Below, in pieces: positions 10,554 through 20,317 of a DNA stretch of 55,628 nt. Within the stretch, counting starts at the first letter, position 1, and every line of letters begins with the position of its first letter. Location of the stretch: positions 1 to 55,628 of the forward strand of contig JANQJO010000058.1 in NCBI GenBank assembly GCA_028281605.1, in the 5' to 3' direction. The notes beneath the pieces were generated by a model. The model saw nothing but the letters and a program-made list of their open reading frames with translations. It made no database searches and had not been told where the DNA came from. The DNA is from Pseudomonadales bacterium (lineage in GTDB: Bacteria > Pseudomonadota > Gammaproteobacteria > Pseudomonadales > JANQJO01). The translations under genes were made by a program, and so were the position numbers.

Positions 10554-11945
10554 TTAAGCTCCTTTGATTCGCAACCGAGCTCTAACTCGCTTGTCTTTAT
10601 CTTTAGTAGCCGCATCAACGATTACATCTATACCGCTAGATTGCAAATTACTTTTTAACTTTTCTACTGTAGGGAAACCTGCTACCAACATATCCAAACG
10701 CAACGCGCCTTGTTTATCATCATACGTAATACGCTTTAGCTCTATGGTTTTAGTTGAACCCCGATCAATTTTATATATTTGTTGACCCACTTGTGCTAGC
10801 AGGGGCAAAAATTCTACACTGTGATTACCACCACTCATTTTTGCCATCTTTGCTTTCATTTGTTTACGCACATTAACAATACGTTTTTCATCTGGAAAAA
10901 AGGCCTTATATAAATCAATACTCTCTTGTTTCATCATTTGTGCTTGTGCATCCAAACGAGCAGCCTCTGTCACTAACAAGCCTGTTTGCAGTAAAAACCA
11001 TACAACACCTGCGGCTACAAATAATTTCCATTTAACTCGATAACCTTTGCTCTTTAACTGAGGCTTATATTCGCCTTGCAATAAATTCGGTACTTGACGT
11101 TCTACTTGGGCATTGATCACAGATAAACAAAGAATTTCAAAAGTAGAATCGATTATATGTTGGCGCTCTACTTTAAGTGAACCTTCCACTTTGGCCGCTT
11201 GTATTTCACGCTGCAAAGCATCTAAAATCCTAGTACCAACAACGTCTTTTTTTTCATTCATTAATTTGAGTGTCACATTTGAAACCAAAGCCTCATGATG
11301 GGAATCATTATCACCCTCTTCTTCTTCTCTAGACTCAGATTGCTTTGCCGACTCACGATCTGAATGCGCAAATAAATCATCGAACACAGCATCTAAAAAA
11401 ACTGGCATTTGTGTTCCAGGAAAAGCTAAAGCTGAATATTGCGCCGTTCTAAGTAAAGTTCTATGGTTCTCTAAAATCAAACCCCAACTGCCTTCCTCCC
11501 ACGGCACACACAATGCATCTGGAATAAAGGCTTGAGGTCTTAGTTCTTGCATTTGCAAACCATCCATCCAGTACTGCATCAATTCTTTAGCAACCACAGC
11601 AACTTTGACTTTATTTTTATCAGGTTTACGTAATACAGCAAAGTGCAAAGTATCAATTTCATCAGCCAATTGCTCTTCAAGTGCATAAGGCAACGCTTTA
11701 TGCAAATATTTAGCTTGCGTATTAGGCATTTCTACTTCAAGCAAAGTAACCCAGTCGGTTGGTACAAGACAGACAACATTAAGCATGGACTGCCTTAAAT
11801 AAAAATCAGGCAGTGCAGCTTTGAGTTCATTAAGCGCACACACTTGTGGGCCAACTAAAATCACTCGTTCACGAAAAACCCCCCATTGTACCTGAACAGG
11901 TTCTAATGGATTCGGTAATATTCTAATAAACAGTTGATCAGACAC
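10554..11945 (-). CDS. gspL: Type II secretion protein L
   Basis: GspL links the GspE ATPase in the cytoplasm to the membrane platform. The reading frame is open from 11996, but the better start is the GTG at 11945, giving VSDQLFIRILPNP. It has a GAGGAA ribosome site and overlaps the gspK stop by eight bases, the usual tight coupling. This gives 463 residues. The N-terminal part is the cytoplasmic actin-like domain, one membrane segment lies near residue 310 (FVAAGVVWFLLQTGLLV), and the periplasmic C-terminal domain ends in a ferredoxin-like fold. An acidic, low-complexity insert (SREEEEGDNDSHHE) near residue 210 is unusual and probably a surface loop. Confidence 0.9.
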   Translation of the reverse strand: MSDQLFIRILPNPLEPVQVQWGVFRERVILVGPQVCALNELKAALPDFYLRQSMLNVVCLVPTDWVTLLEVEMPNTQAKYLHKALPYALEEQLADEIDTLHFAVLRKPDKNKVKVAVVAKELMQYWMDGLQMQELRPQAFIPDALCVPWEEGSWGLILENHRTLLRTAQYSALAFPGTQMPVFLDAVFDDLFAHSDRESAKQSESREEEEGDNDSHHEALVSNVTLKLMNEKKDVVGTRILDALQREIQAAKVEGSLKVERQHIIDSTFEILCLSVINAQVERQVPNLLQGEYKPQLKSKGYRVKWKLFVAAGVVWFLLQTGLLVTEAARLDAQAQMMKQESIDLYKAFFPDEKRIVNVRKQMKAKMAKMSGGNHSVEFLPLLAQVGQQIYKIDRGSTKTIELKRITYDDKQGALRLDMLVAGFPTVEKLKSNLQSSGIDVIVDAATKDKDKRVRARLRIKGA

Positions 11946-12963
11946 CTGTTTCCTCTTTTTTCGTCTTAAGTGGTGCAAATAATCGAGCACGATCACGCAA
12001 AATAACTCTCATGGTATTACTTTCATCTGGCTGCGTTGGACGATAAATGATGCTTCTAAGTACAGCCTTACGCTCTTGAATAACCGCAACGGCTTCCAAC
12101 AAAAAATACTCACTGTGCACAGAAAATTGACTCTGTTTGGGTGGCTTTTTTAATTTTTTAAAGGCTTCAGCCACACTGGTATAACCATCTTTAGGGCGAT
12201 CTTCTATAATAGACTTAAGGCTTTCACCTTTTTGAAAAGTATTTAAAACAGGCTCTGAAACCGTATTAATGTTGGTTCTCACCCCCTCGGGTAATACACT
12301 CACATAAGGCTTGAGCTGTATGATATCGGCTAAACTCAAACCTTTTATTAAGTTTAACTCTGAAACACTGCTAAAATATGTATTAGCCGTACGATAAGGC
12401 TTCTCCAAGGCTGTATAGTATAAATCTTCAGCACCACTACTGGCAGGAATATCATCTTTATCCATCCATTCCACCAGGGACTCAATCACTTCAACTTGAT
12501 TACTCGACTCTAATAAATTTAAATCTGTTAGCAACTGTTTAATTCGAGCTCTAGAATCGGCCGTATTATTACGTAAATCATTTAAATTCAACCGGCCTTG
12601 TAAATCAACCAAAGTTGCTGAGATACCACCACCTTCTAAGGGGTAAGAAACTTTTTTACCATACCACTCTTCTTCTGGATGATCGACAGCTTGAGCGCTG
12701 TTATCATTTTCCTTTTTGTCCTCCTTAAGGTCATCTCTTAACACACGAAACGCTAATTCTTCAGCCGATAAGACATACAAATAGGCCTGATCTTGTGCCA
12801 ATAAAGTTGTCGTTCTACGTATATCCACATTCAATCGGTTAAACATTTCACCCGTTAAAAAAGAAGCCACAAAAAAAATCAGCATGACTGTCACCAAAGC
12901 CGTACCTTGCTCATGTCTGGCTTTGTATGTACTAGGGTGTACCGACATCAGCTTCAAGCTCAT
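11938..12963 (-). CDS. gspK: Type II secretion minor pseudopilin K
   Basis: GspK caps the pseudopilus tip together with GspI and GspJ. The N-terminus has a short basic leader, then G before TALVTVMLIFFVASFLTG. It lacks the Glu at position 5 of the mature protein, which is normal for GspK. The large globular domain contains the GspK features DLQGRLNLNDL and a helical SAM-like region (LVEWMDKDD, about residue 165). The ATG at 12963 is used here; a GTG directly upstream and an ATG at 12948 are alternatives. Its start overlaps the end of gspJ by about 30 bases. Confidence 0.9.
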   Translation of the reverse strand: MSLKLMSVHPSTYKARHEQGTALVTVMLIFFVASFLTGEMFNRLNVDIRRTTTLLAQDQAYLYVLSAEELAFRVLRDDLKEDKKENDNSAQAVDHPEEEWYGKKVSYPLEGGGISATLVDLQGRLNLNDLRNNTADSRARIKQLLTDLNLLESSNQVEVIESLVEWMDKDDIPASSGAEDLYYTALEKPYRTANTYFSSVSELNLIKGLSLADIIQLKPYVSVLPEGVRTNINTVSEPVLNTFQKGESLKSIIEDRPKDGYTSVAEAFKKLKKPPKQSQFSVHSEYFLLEAVAVIQERKAVLRSIIYRPTQPDESNTMRVILRDRARLFAPLKTKKEETGV

Positions 12964-13666
12964 CACCCTCTTGATCTATATTATCAATATCAGCATCAGC
13001 GTTCGAGTTTTCATCAGAATCTACTTCTTCAACACGCACTGGCGATGGAAACGGGCTGACCACCCTAAACACACGACGTATCTTACCATAACGCTTATGC
13101 TCAAACGTCATTTCAATCGCCCGAGGCAAACGGGGTGAGCCTAACGCCACACTTAAAGGCGGCCATTCACGACTCCACTCGGCCTGTTTCTCATCATTAA
13201 AAAACAAGTACCGCACCTCTAATGCATCCATCTCTGAAAGTAAAGCCGTTTTTACCGCTTCACTGCCCTCTGCTCTATCTGGATACGGCCAATGCGCACG
13301 CCAGAGTTGACCCTCTTCCTGATAATAACGCACTCGCGCCACTTCACTGCGCTTGGTTTTAGCAAACGGAGGTACAGTCCAACCGACACGACTGAATTCA
13401 ATCGCCGATAGATCATTCGATACAATAGGCTGTTGCCTATCTCCATATTGATCACGGATACCTCGATCAACAATTTGCTCAAAATCTTGCTGCAAAATCA
13501 ACATTGTTTTTTGCAGCGCGGCCAATTCAACGGAAACAGCATCACTGCGCTCTTTCGCCGTCAATACCATCGAAATAAAAGCGTAAGCCGCCGTTGAAAT
13601 CACTGCAAATATGGCCACCGACACGACCAGTTCTATGAGTGTAAAGCCTTTAGCTTTGCTCAGCAT
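12932..13666 (-). CDS. gspJ: Type II secretion minor pseudopilin J
   Basis: This is a tip pseudopilin of the type II secretion pilus-like piston. MLSKAKG precedes the cleavage site, followed by FTLIELVVSVAIFAVISTA, with Glu at mature position 5. The 244-residue length and the body, including RDQYGDRQQPIVSND and VARVRYYQEEGQLWR, fit GspJ. The last 30 residues form an acidic tail (EVDSDENSNADADI) not usual in the family. Start and stop overlap the flanking gspI and gspK genes, so translation is probably coupled. Confidence 0.92.
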   Translation of the reverse strand: MLSKAKGFTLIELVVSVAIFAVISTAAYAFISMVLTAKERSDAVSVELAALQKTMLILQQDFEQIVDRGIRDQYGDRQQPIVSNDLSAIEFSRVGWTVPPFAKTKRSEVARVRYYQEEGQLWRAHWPYPDRAEGSEAVKTALLSEMDALEVRYLFFNDEKQAEWSREWPPLSVALGSPRLPRAIEMTFEHKRYGKIRRVFRVVSPFPSPVRVEEVDSDENSNADADIDNIDQEGDELEADVGTP

Positions 13667-14048
13667 GATTGCTCATCAAAGCCTTGAGCACACTCAAGGT
13701 ACGAAGCTCCTCACTGATACCCTCTGGCTTTAAACCCACTTTCACTTCAATCATACGATATTTGGGATCAGGCGCTTTCGTCACCACCGTTGTGATTTGC
13801 CAATCCCGTCGAGCCATTTGTTTAACCTCATCACGCGTGCCTAAGGGTGGCCAATTAAATGCGGTTTGTAATTCACTTACCTTATTCATCCCTACAAAAT
13901 GTGCCAATGTTTTCTCTTCCAATCGCCCCAAAGCAAAATGATTTTGTTCCATCGCTGCACTCAATTGTGCAACCACTAACGCAATAATAAACATAGCGAT
14001 CAGAACTTCCAACAACGTAAAACCTCGTTCCTGCTCTTCGGTTACCAC
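13650..14048 (-). CDS. gspI: Type II secretion minor pseudopilin I
   Basis: GspI nucleates the pseudopilus tip with GspJ and GspK. The start is a GTG (VTEEQERG) preceded by GGAG at seven bases and overlapping the gspH stop. The prepilin cleavage site is G before FTLLEVLIAMFIIALV. The 132-residue size and a central WPPLGTRDE block match the family. The end overlaps the start of gspJ by 17 bases. Confidence 0.92.
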   Translation of the reverse strand: MVTEEQERGFTLLEVLIAMFIIALVVAQLSAAMEQNHFALGRLEEKTLAHFVGMNKVSELQTAFNWPPLGTRDEVKQMARRDWQITTVVTKAPDPKYRMIEVKVGLKPEGISEELRTLSVLKALMSNHAEQS

Positions 14049-14755
14049 TATGCATCTCCTGGTCTTTGCACAGTCAAATTGCCTACCAAATCTCCTGTAA
14101 TAACATAAACCTGCTTCTCTTCTTCAATCAGTGAAAGCTCCAACTTAAAGGGTGTATTTTCTCCACTAGATAATAAATAAACCATAGGAGCCAAACCTTG
14201 GTCAGTCGATACACTCTCGGATTTAGACTCATCATCAGCAACAGCGACTTGCTTATCATCTTCTATCTCAATCAAATCTAACTCTACGTCTTCTACTTCT
14301 GCGTAAAAAGAGACAGCCTCTGGAAAGTGATAAACACCTCGAAAACGATCTCCTTGCACCAGCTCCCAATGGCCTGACTTCGCTGTTTGCTCAGTTGCTT
14401 CAATGTCATCAGGCTTTGCATCAGTGATCACACCCTCTGTACTGGCATCCTCTTCTGAGCTATCGGCCTCATCCAAAGCCTCAACTTCTTCTTCCTTTTC
14501 CGGCTCGTACCAACGCAAAAAGCGATAACCATCTCGATAAAAAATAATGCCATATTCTTCACCCAGCAAAATAGCTTCTTCTTGTGCTAAGCTTAAAACA
14601 GCTTGCAACTGCCTGACCGCAGCTTGTAACCTTCTGGCATCTGAATTTAAATCAACCGTCATCATGATAGCGCCTGACAAAATCGCTAGAATAGTCACCA
14701 CAACTAAGACTTCAATTAAAGTAAAGCCTTTGACTTGCGAGCGCATCATAAACAT
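14048..14755 (-). CDS. gspH: Type II secretion minor pseudopilin H
   Basis: GspH joins the tip complex to the GspG shaft. MFMMRSQVKG is the leader, followed by FTLIEVLVVVTILAILSGA. At 235 residues it is somewhat longer than usual because of an acidic insert around residues 90-130 (EEEVEALDEADSSEED and further acidic stretches) within the globular domain. Similar acidic inserts occur in gspJ and gspL here, suggesting a shared trait of this secretion system rather than a damaged gene. It lies eight bases after gspG. Confidence 0.88.
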   Translation of the reverse strand: MFMMRSQVKGFTLIEVLVVVTILAILSGAIMMTVDLNSDARRLQAAVRQLQAVLSLAQEEAILLGEEYGIIFYRDGYRFLRWYEPEKEEEVEALDEADSSEEDASTEGVITDAKPDDIEATEQTAKSGHWELVQGDRFRGVYHFPEAVSFYAEVEDVELDLIEIEDDKQVAVADDESKSESVSTDQGLAPMVYLLSSGENTPFKLELSLIEEEKQVYVITGDLVGNLTVQRPGDA

Positions 14756-14763
14756 AGTAACCT

Positions 14764-15189
14764 TTAAATATCAGCCAAACTGATATCTTTACTCGGTCCC
14801 TCTCCGCCTTCAACACCATCAGCCCCCAAAGACACTAAATCAAAAGGTCCGGCTGTCCCTGGTGAAATATAAACGTAATCACGCCCCCAAGGGTCTTTTG
14901 GAAATTTTTTCAAATAACCATTCTTAGACCAATTGGGAGCATCACCTGGATCTTTCACTAAAGCTTCTAAACCTTGCTCTGTGGTCGGATAGTTAAAATT
15001 ATCTAACTTAAAAAGTTCCAATGCGCTGGCTACTGCACGCAAGTCACTTTTGGCTACATTCACTCGTGCATCATCATCTCGCCCTACAATGGCTGGAACA
15101 ATCATTGCCGCTAAAATTCCTAATATAGCCACTACCACCATGACTTCAATCATCGTAAAACCTGACATCTTTTTACTCATTTTACTCAT
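14764..15189 (-). CDS. gspG: Type II secretion major pseudopilin G
   Basis: GspG is the main subunit of the pseudopilus. The leader MSKMSKKMSG is followed by FTMIEVMVVVAILGILAAMI. The conserved body carries the DNFNYPTTEQGLEALV block and WGRDYVYISPG, with the calcium-site region near LGADGVEGGEG. The length of 141 residues is normal. It lies three bases after gspF, as in most gsp operons, and is the best-conserved protein of the set. Confidence 0.96.
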   Translation of the reverse strand: MSKMSKKMSGFTMIEVMVVVAILGILAAMIVPAIVGRDDDARVNVAKSDLRAVASALELFKLDNFNYPTTEQGLEALVKDPGDAPNWSKNGYLKKFPKDPWGRDYVYISPGTAGPFDLVSLGADGVEGGEGPSKDISLADI

Positions 15190-15192
15190 CCA

Positions 15193-16425
15193 TCACCCCA
15201 CGAGTGTATTTAACGAAATCACCGGCAACATAATTGCCAACACAATAGTTAAGACAACCAAGCCCATAACAACCATCATCATGGGTTCAAATAAACTGAC
15301 AATAGTACTGATCATACCTTCCAATTCTCTCTCTTGTGCTTGTGCTGCACGCGCTAACATATTGTCCAACTCACCACTACTTTCACCGCTGGCAATCATT
15401 TGTATCATTAGAGGAGGAAAATAGTCAGATTTATCTAAAGCCTTATGTAAGCTTGAACCTTCTTTAAGTAATCCAGCCGCATCCTCAACTGCCGCACGGA
15501 TGCATAAATTAGTCGCAACTTGTCCAGCAATGCGCAAAGCATCAACCAACTGTACTCCGCTGCGCGAAAGAATGCTCAAAGTGTTAGCAACTCGCGCTGC
15601 ATTAATCAAGCGCACTAAGCGCGACACCAAAGGCAACTTCAAAACAAATTGATGCCAACGCAAACGAAAAGCATCTTTTTTTAAGCTTTGCCTAAATGCA
15701 AACACCGCTGCAATGAATAACAACAACACATATAAACCATAGTCTTGAATAAATTCGCTAAAGCCAATCAACAACTGTGTCAGTAAAGGCAAATCTTGAC
15801 CTGAGTTTTCAAACACTGAAACCATTTTTGGCACAACAAATTTGAGCAAAGCCACCACAATCAAAACGCTAAATCCAGTTAAAACCGAAGGGTAGATCAA
15901 AGCTCCCTTAACTTTCTTTGAAGTATCGTGACTGCTCTCGGTGTAATCAGCCAACTGCGACAAAACCAAATCTAAATGACCTGACTGTTCACCAGCCGCT
16001 ACGGTAGCACGATAAATTTCAGGAAAAGCTTTTGGAAATTCTTGAAACGAGTTCGCCAAACTGTGTCCTTCTACAACTTTAGAACGCACTGCTAATATGA
16101 TGCTTTTTAAACGCTGTTTTTCAGACTGTTTAGAAACGGCTTTTAAAGCTCCTTCAACTGTCATGCCGGCTTGCACCAAAGTAGCCAATTGACGCGTTAA
16201 CAAAGCAAGGTCCAAACTACTGAGCCGATAACGAGCACTTTTAGTTGTAGCTTTATGGACACCCTTACCATTAGCACTCACCAACTCTACAGTCGGCTCA
16301 ACTGAAATCGGCATCAACCCTTTTTCGCGCAGCTGCTGACGCACTTGACGCGCACTATCGCCTTCAAGCGTACCTTTTTCTTGCTTGCCACGCTGATTTA
16401 AAACTAAATAATCAAAAGCCGTCAT
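15193..16425 (-). CDS. gspF: Type II secretion inner-membrane protein F
   Basis: GspF is the polytopic platform protein that interacts with GspE and GspL. It has 410 residues with two GspF domains (about 75-195 and 275-400) and three membrane segments, one near 170-195 (VLTGFSVLIVVALLKFVVPKMV), one near 220-240 and one at the C-terminus. Typical motifs include TRQLATLVQAGMTVEGAL and a MIASGESSGELD block. It is separated from gspE by 71 bases holding a palindrome, an unusually wide gap for this pair. Confidence 0.95.
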   Translation of the reverse strand: MTAFDYLVLNQRGKQEKGTLEGDSARQVRQQLREKGLMPISVEPTVELVSANGKGVHKATTKSARYRLSSLDLALLTRQLATLVQAGMTVEGALKAVSKQSEKQRLKSIILAVRSKVVEGHSLANSFQEFPKAFPEIYRATVAAGEQSGHLDLVLSQLADYTESSHDTSKKVKGALIYPSVLTGFSVLIVVALLKFVVPKMVSVFENSGQDLPLLTQLLIGFSEFIQDYGLYVLLLFIAAVFAFRQSLKKDAFRLRWHQFVLKLPLVSRLVRLINAARVANTLSILSRSGVQLVDALRIAGQVATNLCIRAAVEDAAGLLKEGSSLHKALDKSDYFPPLMIQMIASGESSGELDNMLARAAQAQERELEGMISTIVSLFEPMMMVVMGLVVLTIVLAIMLPVISLNTLVG

Positions 16426-16477
16426 AAAAAGCCGTCATAAATTTTATCTATTACCTTTAAGTACCTGAATGTGTCTT

Positions 16478-16500
16478 TTAGGAACGTGCACGTTCCTTAA
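16478..16500 (-). repeat. Repeat family A, palindromic variant at the gspE stop codon
   Basis: AGGAACGTGCACGTTCCT (16480-16497) is an 18-base perfect palindrome. The TAA stop codon of gspE, read on the minus strand, lies within the repeat at 16497-16499. On the gspE sense strand the motif reads TTAAGGAACGTGCACGTTCC, so it matches the first half of family A and then mirrors itself. It could form a small hairpin between gspE and gspF transcripts. Confidence 0.65.
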
Positions 16501-18041
16501 TCCTCTCGAGTTACCCTTAATATCTCTTCAACGGTAGTCACACCCTCCAGCACTTTTCTGGCACCGTCTTGACGAATACTGGTACTGCGGGTTCTTGCGT
16601 AGCGCTCCATTTGAACTTCACTGGCCCCATCATGAATGAGCGATCGCATTTGTTCATCAATCACAATCAATTCATAAATACCTGTACGCCCACGATAACC
16701 TAAATCATTACATTGATTACACCCATTAACCTTATAAAAGGTATAATTAACTCCAGGCTTTAAACCCAACAACTCAACTTGCTTCGGATCAGCTTGATAC
16801 GGTATTCGACAATCACTACACAACACACGCACCAAACGTTGTGCTAATACCCCTAATAAACTCGAAGACAATAAAAACGGTTCAATGCCCATATCGTGTA
16901 AGCGCGTTACAGCACCTACGCCGGTATTGGTATGTAAGGTCGATAACACCAAGTGCCCTGTCAAACTGGCTTGAATGGCAATTTCAGCTGTTTCCAAATC
17001 ACGAATCTCACCTAACATGACCACATCAGGGTCCTGGCGCAAAATGGCACGTAAGCCACGCGCAAAAGTCATATCTACTTTAGTGTTAACCTGCGTCTGG
17101 CCAATGCCTTCAAGCTGATATTCAATAGGATCCTCAACCGTCAAAATATTACGTGTTTCATTATTCAAATTGGTTAGCGCAGCATAAAGCGTGGTGGTTT
17201 TTCCAGAACCAGTTGGACCTGTAACCAAAATAATACCATGTGGCTTATGAATAATAGAGACCATGTTTTCATAATCGGCTCGATACAAACCCAAAGAGCG
17301 CAGTTCAAGGCGCCCAGCTTGCTTATCTAATAAACGCAACACCACACGCTCACCATTATTAGAAGGCATGGTAGAAACCCGGACATCCACTTCACGCCCA
17401 GCCACTTTCAAGGAAATACGACCGTCTTGTGGCACTCGTTTTTCCGCAATATCCAATTTAGCCATTACTTTGATACGAGAGACCAAAAGTGAAGCCAATT
17501 CTCGACGCGGCTGTAGAATCTCTCGCAAGACACCATCAACACGCATGCGCACTACCATACGTCTTTCAAATGTTTCAATATGAATATCCGAGGCACTTTC
17601 ACGTACAGCTTCAGTTAAAATAGCGTTAATCAAGCGAATAATGGGCGCATCATCTTCTTGCTCTAGCAAATCCTCTGTCTCAGGCACAGAATCTGCTAAA
17701 CTGGCCAAATCAAACTCATTACCAATGCCTTCAGCCATTTGCATGGTTTCTGAAGAATCACTCTCATAGGCTCGTGCCAATAGCTGTTCAAAATCAGCTT
17801 TATCAACCATTTGCAAAGCCACTGGGCAAGATAAATAGCGCTGTGCTTCAGCTAAGACAGCAGGCGCAACCCCTGGCAAATACTGGATGACGGCACCTTG
17901 CTCTGTAAAATCATGCAGTAACACACCATGACGCTTGGCAAAACTAAAAGGAAAACGCTTTGGGTTTACAATAGACAATCCACCACCAGACACTCCAGAT
18001 GTCTCTTCAGATGTAAGTGTTTGATTTGCTTGTTCGTTCAT
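16497..18041 (-). CDS. gspE: Type II secretion ATPase E
   Basis: This is the cytoplasmic hexameric ATPase that drives pseudopilus assembly. In 514 residues it has an N-terminal GspL-binding domain, Walker A GPTGSGKT at residues 275-282, the Asp box and Walker B region ([19 protein letters not shown]), a His box (LVLSTLHTN) and a four-cysteine metal-binding element, CSDC with a later CNQC. It is the first gene of the gsp block. The 106 bases upstream include a TATACT that could be a -10 element, but no good -35 was found. gspC and gspD, often upstream of gspE, are absent; apbE precedes it instead. Confidence 0.97.
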   Translation of the reverse strand: MNEQANQTLTSEETSGVSGGGLSIVNPKRFPFSFAKRHGVLLHDFTEQGAVIQYLPGVAPAVLAEAQRYLSCPVALQMVDKADFEQLLARAYESDSSETMQMAEGIGNEFDLASLADSVPETEDLLEQEDDAPIIRLINAILTEAVRESASDIHIETFERRMVVRMRVDGVLREILQPRRELASLLVSRIKVMAKLDIAEKRVPQDGRISLKVAGREVDVRVSTMPSNNGERVVLRLLDKQAGRLELRSLGLYRADYENMVSIIHKPHGIILVTGPTGSGKTTTLYAALTNLNNETRNILTVEDPIEYQLEGIGQTQVNTKVDMTFARGLRAILRQDPDVVMLGEIRDLETAEIAIQASLTGHLVLSTLHTNTGVGAVTRLHDMGIEPFLLSSSLLGVLAQRLVRVLCSDCRIPYQADPKQVELLGLKPGVNYTFYKVNGCNQCNDLGYRGRTGIYELIVIDEQMRSLIHDGASEVQMERYARTRSTSIRQDGARKVLEGVTTVEEILRVTRED

Positions 18042-18147
18042 ACTGATTTTAATACCAATAGCTTAATTCGTTTCATAAATACCCAAATACTTATCATTTG
18101 ATTAGTATACCGCGATCTGTTTAGGTTTTATAATCCATATAGGCTTG

Positions 18148-19080
18148 CTATGTATCGGCTATGTTAACATTGGTAGCTATACTATTGTCGCTCTCAAATA
18201 TTTGCTGCTTTTCATTAATACAAATAAACGCTAAGCCCAATTCTTGTAACCAAAGCAAACCTTGCTGTTGGCCCTTGAGCATAGCCACAGTACTGGCAAT
18301 CCCTGCTATCAAGCAAGAGCCAGCAAACACAGTTACCGAGGCCAGCCCCTGTACTGGCCAACCCGTCCTTGGATTTAAAATATGACAATATCTTGACCCA
18401 TCGAGTTCAAAATACCGCTCATAATAGCCACTGGTTGCCACAGCACCTTGTAACACGCCCACTTGGCGTATGCGCTGCCTAGGTACTAAAGGGTCACGTA
18501 TACCTACTTGCCAAGGAATGTGTGCTGCAACCTCATTGGAATGAGGACCTAATACAAAAAGATCTCCTCCTAAGTCCACCACGCCTTGGTTTATGCCCAT
18601 TTGACGTAACTGTTTGACAGCAGCATCAACCGCATATTCCTTGACAAAACCCCCAAAATCAAGCTCCATCCCTTTTGGCAACACAATACTACTCTGATTC
18701 AGTTTGACCCGATGCCAACCAACCAAAGATAGGACTTCATCCACCAACTCTCTAGATGGCACTTTGGTCTTTTTAAAATCCCAAGCCCGACGTAAAACTC
18801 CAGAAGTGATATCAAACAAACCGTCGCTTTGTTTAAAGACAAGACCTGCAAACGACAGTAAACCATAGGTTTCAGGGTCAATAGTACATTTTTTGCCATG
18901 TGAGCGATTGATCAGAGCAGTGATGCTGTCTGTACGATAGCGTGAATATTTTTGCTCAAGCCGATAAACTTCTGTAGTTGCTTGATCATAAGCCTGCTGA
19001 GCCTGTTGCGCATTCTCAGCGTAAAAAGTTAACCTACAGGGAGAACCCATAGCGTGAAATGTAAATTTATAAAGCAGCAA
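18148..19080 (-). CDS. apbE: ApbE-family FAD:protein FMN transferase
   Basis: ApbE proteins transfer FMN from FAD onto a Ser/Thr of extracytoplasmic target proteins. The family features are visible: an early MGSPCRLTFY block, KYSRYRTDSITALIN, LDFGGFVKEYAVD, the GVVDLGGDLFVLG strand-loop and TSGYYERYFELDG before YCHILNPRTGWPV. The protein starts right at the domain with no signal peptide or lipobox, which is unusual for a periplasmic ApbE. It follows the DUF3570 gene by five bases, and its genomic partners are envelope proteins. The target protein is not evident in this window. Confidence 0.93.
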   Translation of the reverse strand: MLLYKFTFHAMGSPCRLTFYAENAQQAQQAYDQATTEVYRLEQKYSRYRTDSITALINRSHGKKCTIDPETYGLLSFAGLVFKQSDGLFDITSGVLRRAWDFKKTKVPSRELVDEVLSLVGWHRVKLNQSSIVLPKGMELDFGGFVKEYAVDAAVKQLRQMGINQGVVDLGGDLFVLGPHSNEVAAHIPWQVGIRDPLVPRQRIRQVGVLQGAVATSGYYERYFELDGSRYCHILNPRTGWPVQGLASVTVFAGSCLIAGIASTVAMLKGQQQGLLWLQELGLAFICINEKQQIFESDNSIATNVNIADT

Positions 19081-19085
19081 AATAG

Positions 19086-20288
19086 CTAAAACTTATAATC
19101 AAAACCAAGCGTCAGGACATCAAAGTCCACCAGTGCTGGAGAGTCCCCACTAGAAGAGTAAATTTCATAAGAAAAAATTCCATGCCAAACCCCAAAAGAG
19201 CGTTCAAGCTTGAACCTAAAAGAAGTCGCATCAAATCCAGATAAACGATAATCACTGGAAGCAAAATCAACAGGCTGTAAGCTAGCCGTAGAAAAATAAG
19301 GCTCATAAAAAGACGCTTCGCTTTGAGTATAATAACGAAAACCAGGCACAATCGTCCATGAGTTATAAGTTTGATACCAACTGGCATCGATCGTATGAGA
19401 ATCCAAAGACCAGTTATCAGAGTAAAAACGATAATCTAGATGCAAAGCCCCCTGGTAACGTTCAAAAAAAAGACGATAGCGACTGGTCCAAGCCAATTGC
19501 AAACGATCTCCAGGACGATTTTCGTTCCAAGTATTCACATTGCTTGTCACCGGATCTAAGACCGCAACCAGTTTGTAAGGATCGGTTAAGTAACCTGTTT
19601 TAACCGTATAGTTAATACCAGATTGGAAGGTAGAAAAGCGATTCAGCACTTGGCTGAAACCAACATAAACACCAAAACTGCTTTTGCGAGCATCGTCAAT
19701 ACGATCAGCGTTGCCAGGCAAGGAATTCTCAGACACAGTAGGCTCTAGGCGATCAACTGAAAAACTCACACCTACATCAACAGTGACATGCTTATTGTAA
19801 AATTCCAATGCCACACCAAGACCACCATAAAAGGCCTCGTAATCTTCTTCTGTTGACAAGCCCAGAGTCGCATCAAGACGGCCTTCCTTGATATAATAGC
19901 TACCCTTGCCTTTCATATCATATCGTGTGTCATCCACAGAAGCGCCCGTCATTACTACCACTGCTTCTTGCGTCGTTGGATCTTGCGCAACGTACCAAGG
20001 TGTTGCACCACTCATGGTCTCATAATCAAAATCAAAAGCAAAAGCTAAGGTATCACTCTGCGGCCAAACCACTCTAGCATGCAAGACATCAATATCATAA
20101 CGACTGATAGACGTCCCTCCTAAGGTTTGACCAGCAGAAGTGTCGGACTCCGTATAAGAAGAAAAACGAAAACCGGCAGAAGGCTTATCGGGTGGCACAT
20201 CCGCCTTACCGAGACCAGGCAAAGCCATAGCACTGGATGTTAGCACTAACAGGGTCTGACTTATCCCATCCTTAGATTTATCAGGCAT
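19086..20288 (-). CDS. DUF3570 outer-membrane-like protein
   Basis: The start contains the LTSSAMALPGLGKA block typical of DUF3570 proteins, probably a signal sequence. The remaining 370 residues look like an outer-membrane beta-barrel: alternating polar and aromatic strands (FRFSSYTESDTSAGQ, FAFDFDYETMSGATPWYV, YRLFFERYQGALHLDYRF) and a C-terminal DVLTLGFDYKF ending in Phe, as expected for BAM-assembled barrels. Its biochemical role is unknown. Position in a tight series with a DUF4266 lipoprotein, a thioredoxin and apbE points to an envelope redox or metal-related function; that is inference. Confidence 0.85.
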   Translation of the reverse strand: MPDKSKDGISQTLLVLTSSAMALPGLGKADVPPDKPSAGFRFSSYTESDTSAGQTLGGTSISRYDIDVLHARVVWPQSDTLAFAFDFDYETMSGATPWYVAQDPTTQEAVVVMTGASVDDTRYDMKGKGSYYIKEGRLDATLGLSTEEDYEAFYGGLGVALEFYNKHVTVDVGVSFSVDRLEPTVSENSLPGNADRIDDARKSSFGVYVGFSQVLNRFSTFQSGINYTVKTGYLTDPYKLVAVLDPVTSNVNTWNENRPGDRLQLAWTSRYRLFFERYQGALHLDYRFYSDNWSLDSHTIDASWYQTYNSWTIVPGFRYYTQSEASFYEPYFSTASLQPVDFASSDYRLSGFDATSFRFKLERSFGVWHGIFSYEIYSSSGDSPALVDFDVLTLGFDYKF

Positions 20289-20317
20289 ATTTTCAGCATC
20301 CTACTTCTTAAACGATA

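Noticed and set aside
11946..11996. N-terminal extension of GspL up to 11996
   Set aside because: It would overlap gspK by 59 bases without a ribosome site; the GTG at 11945 has GAGGAA and the usual eight-base overlap.
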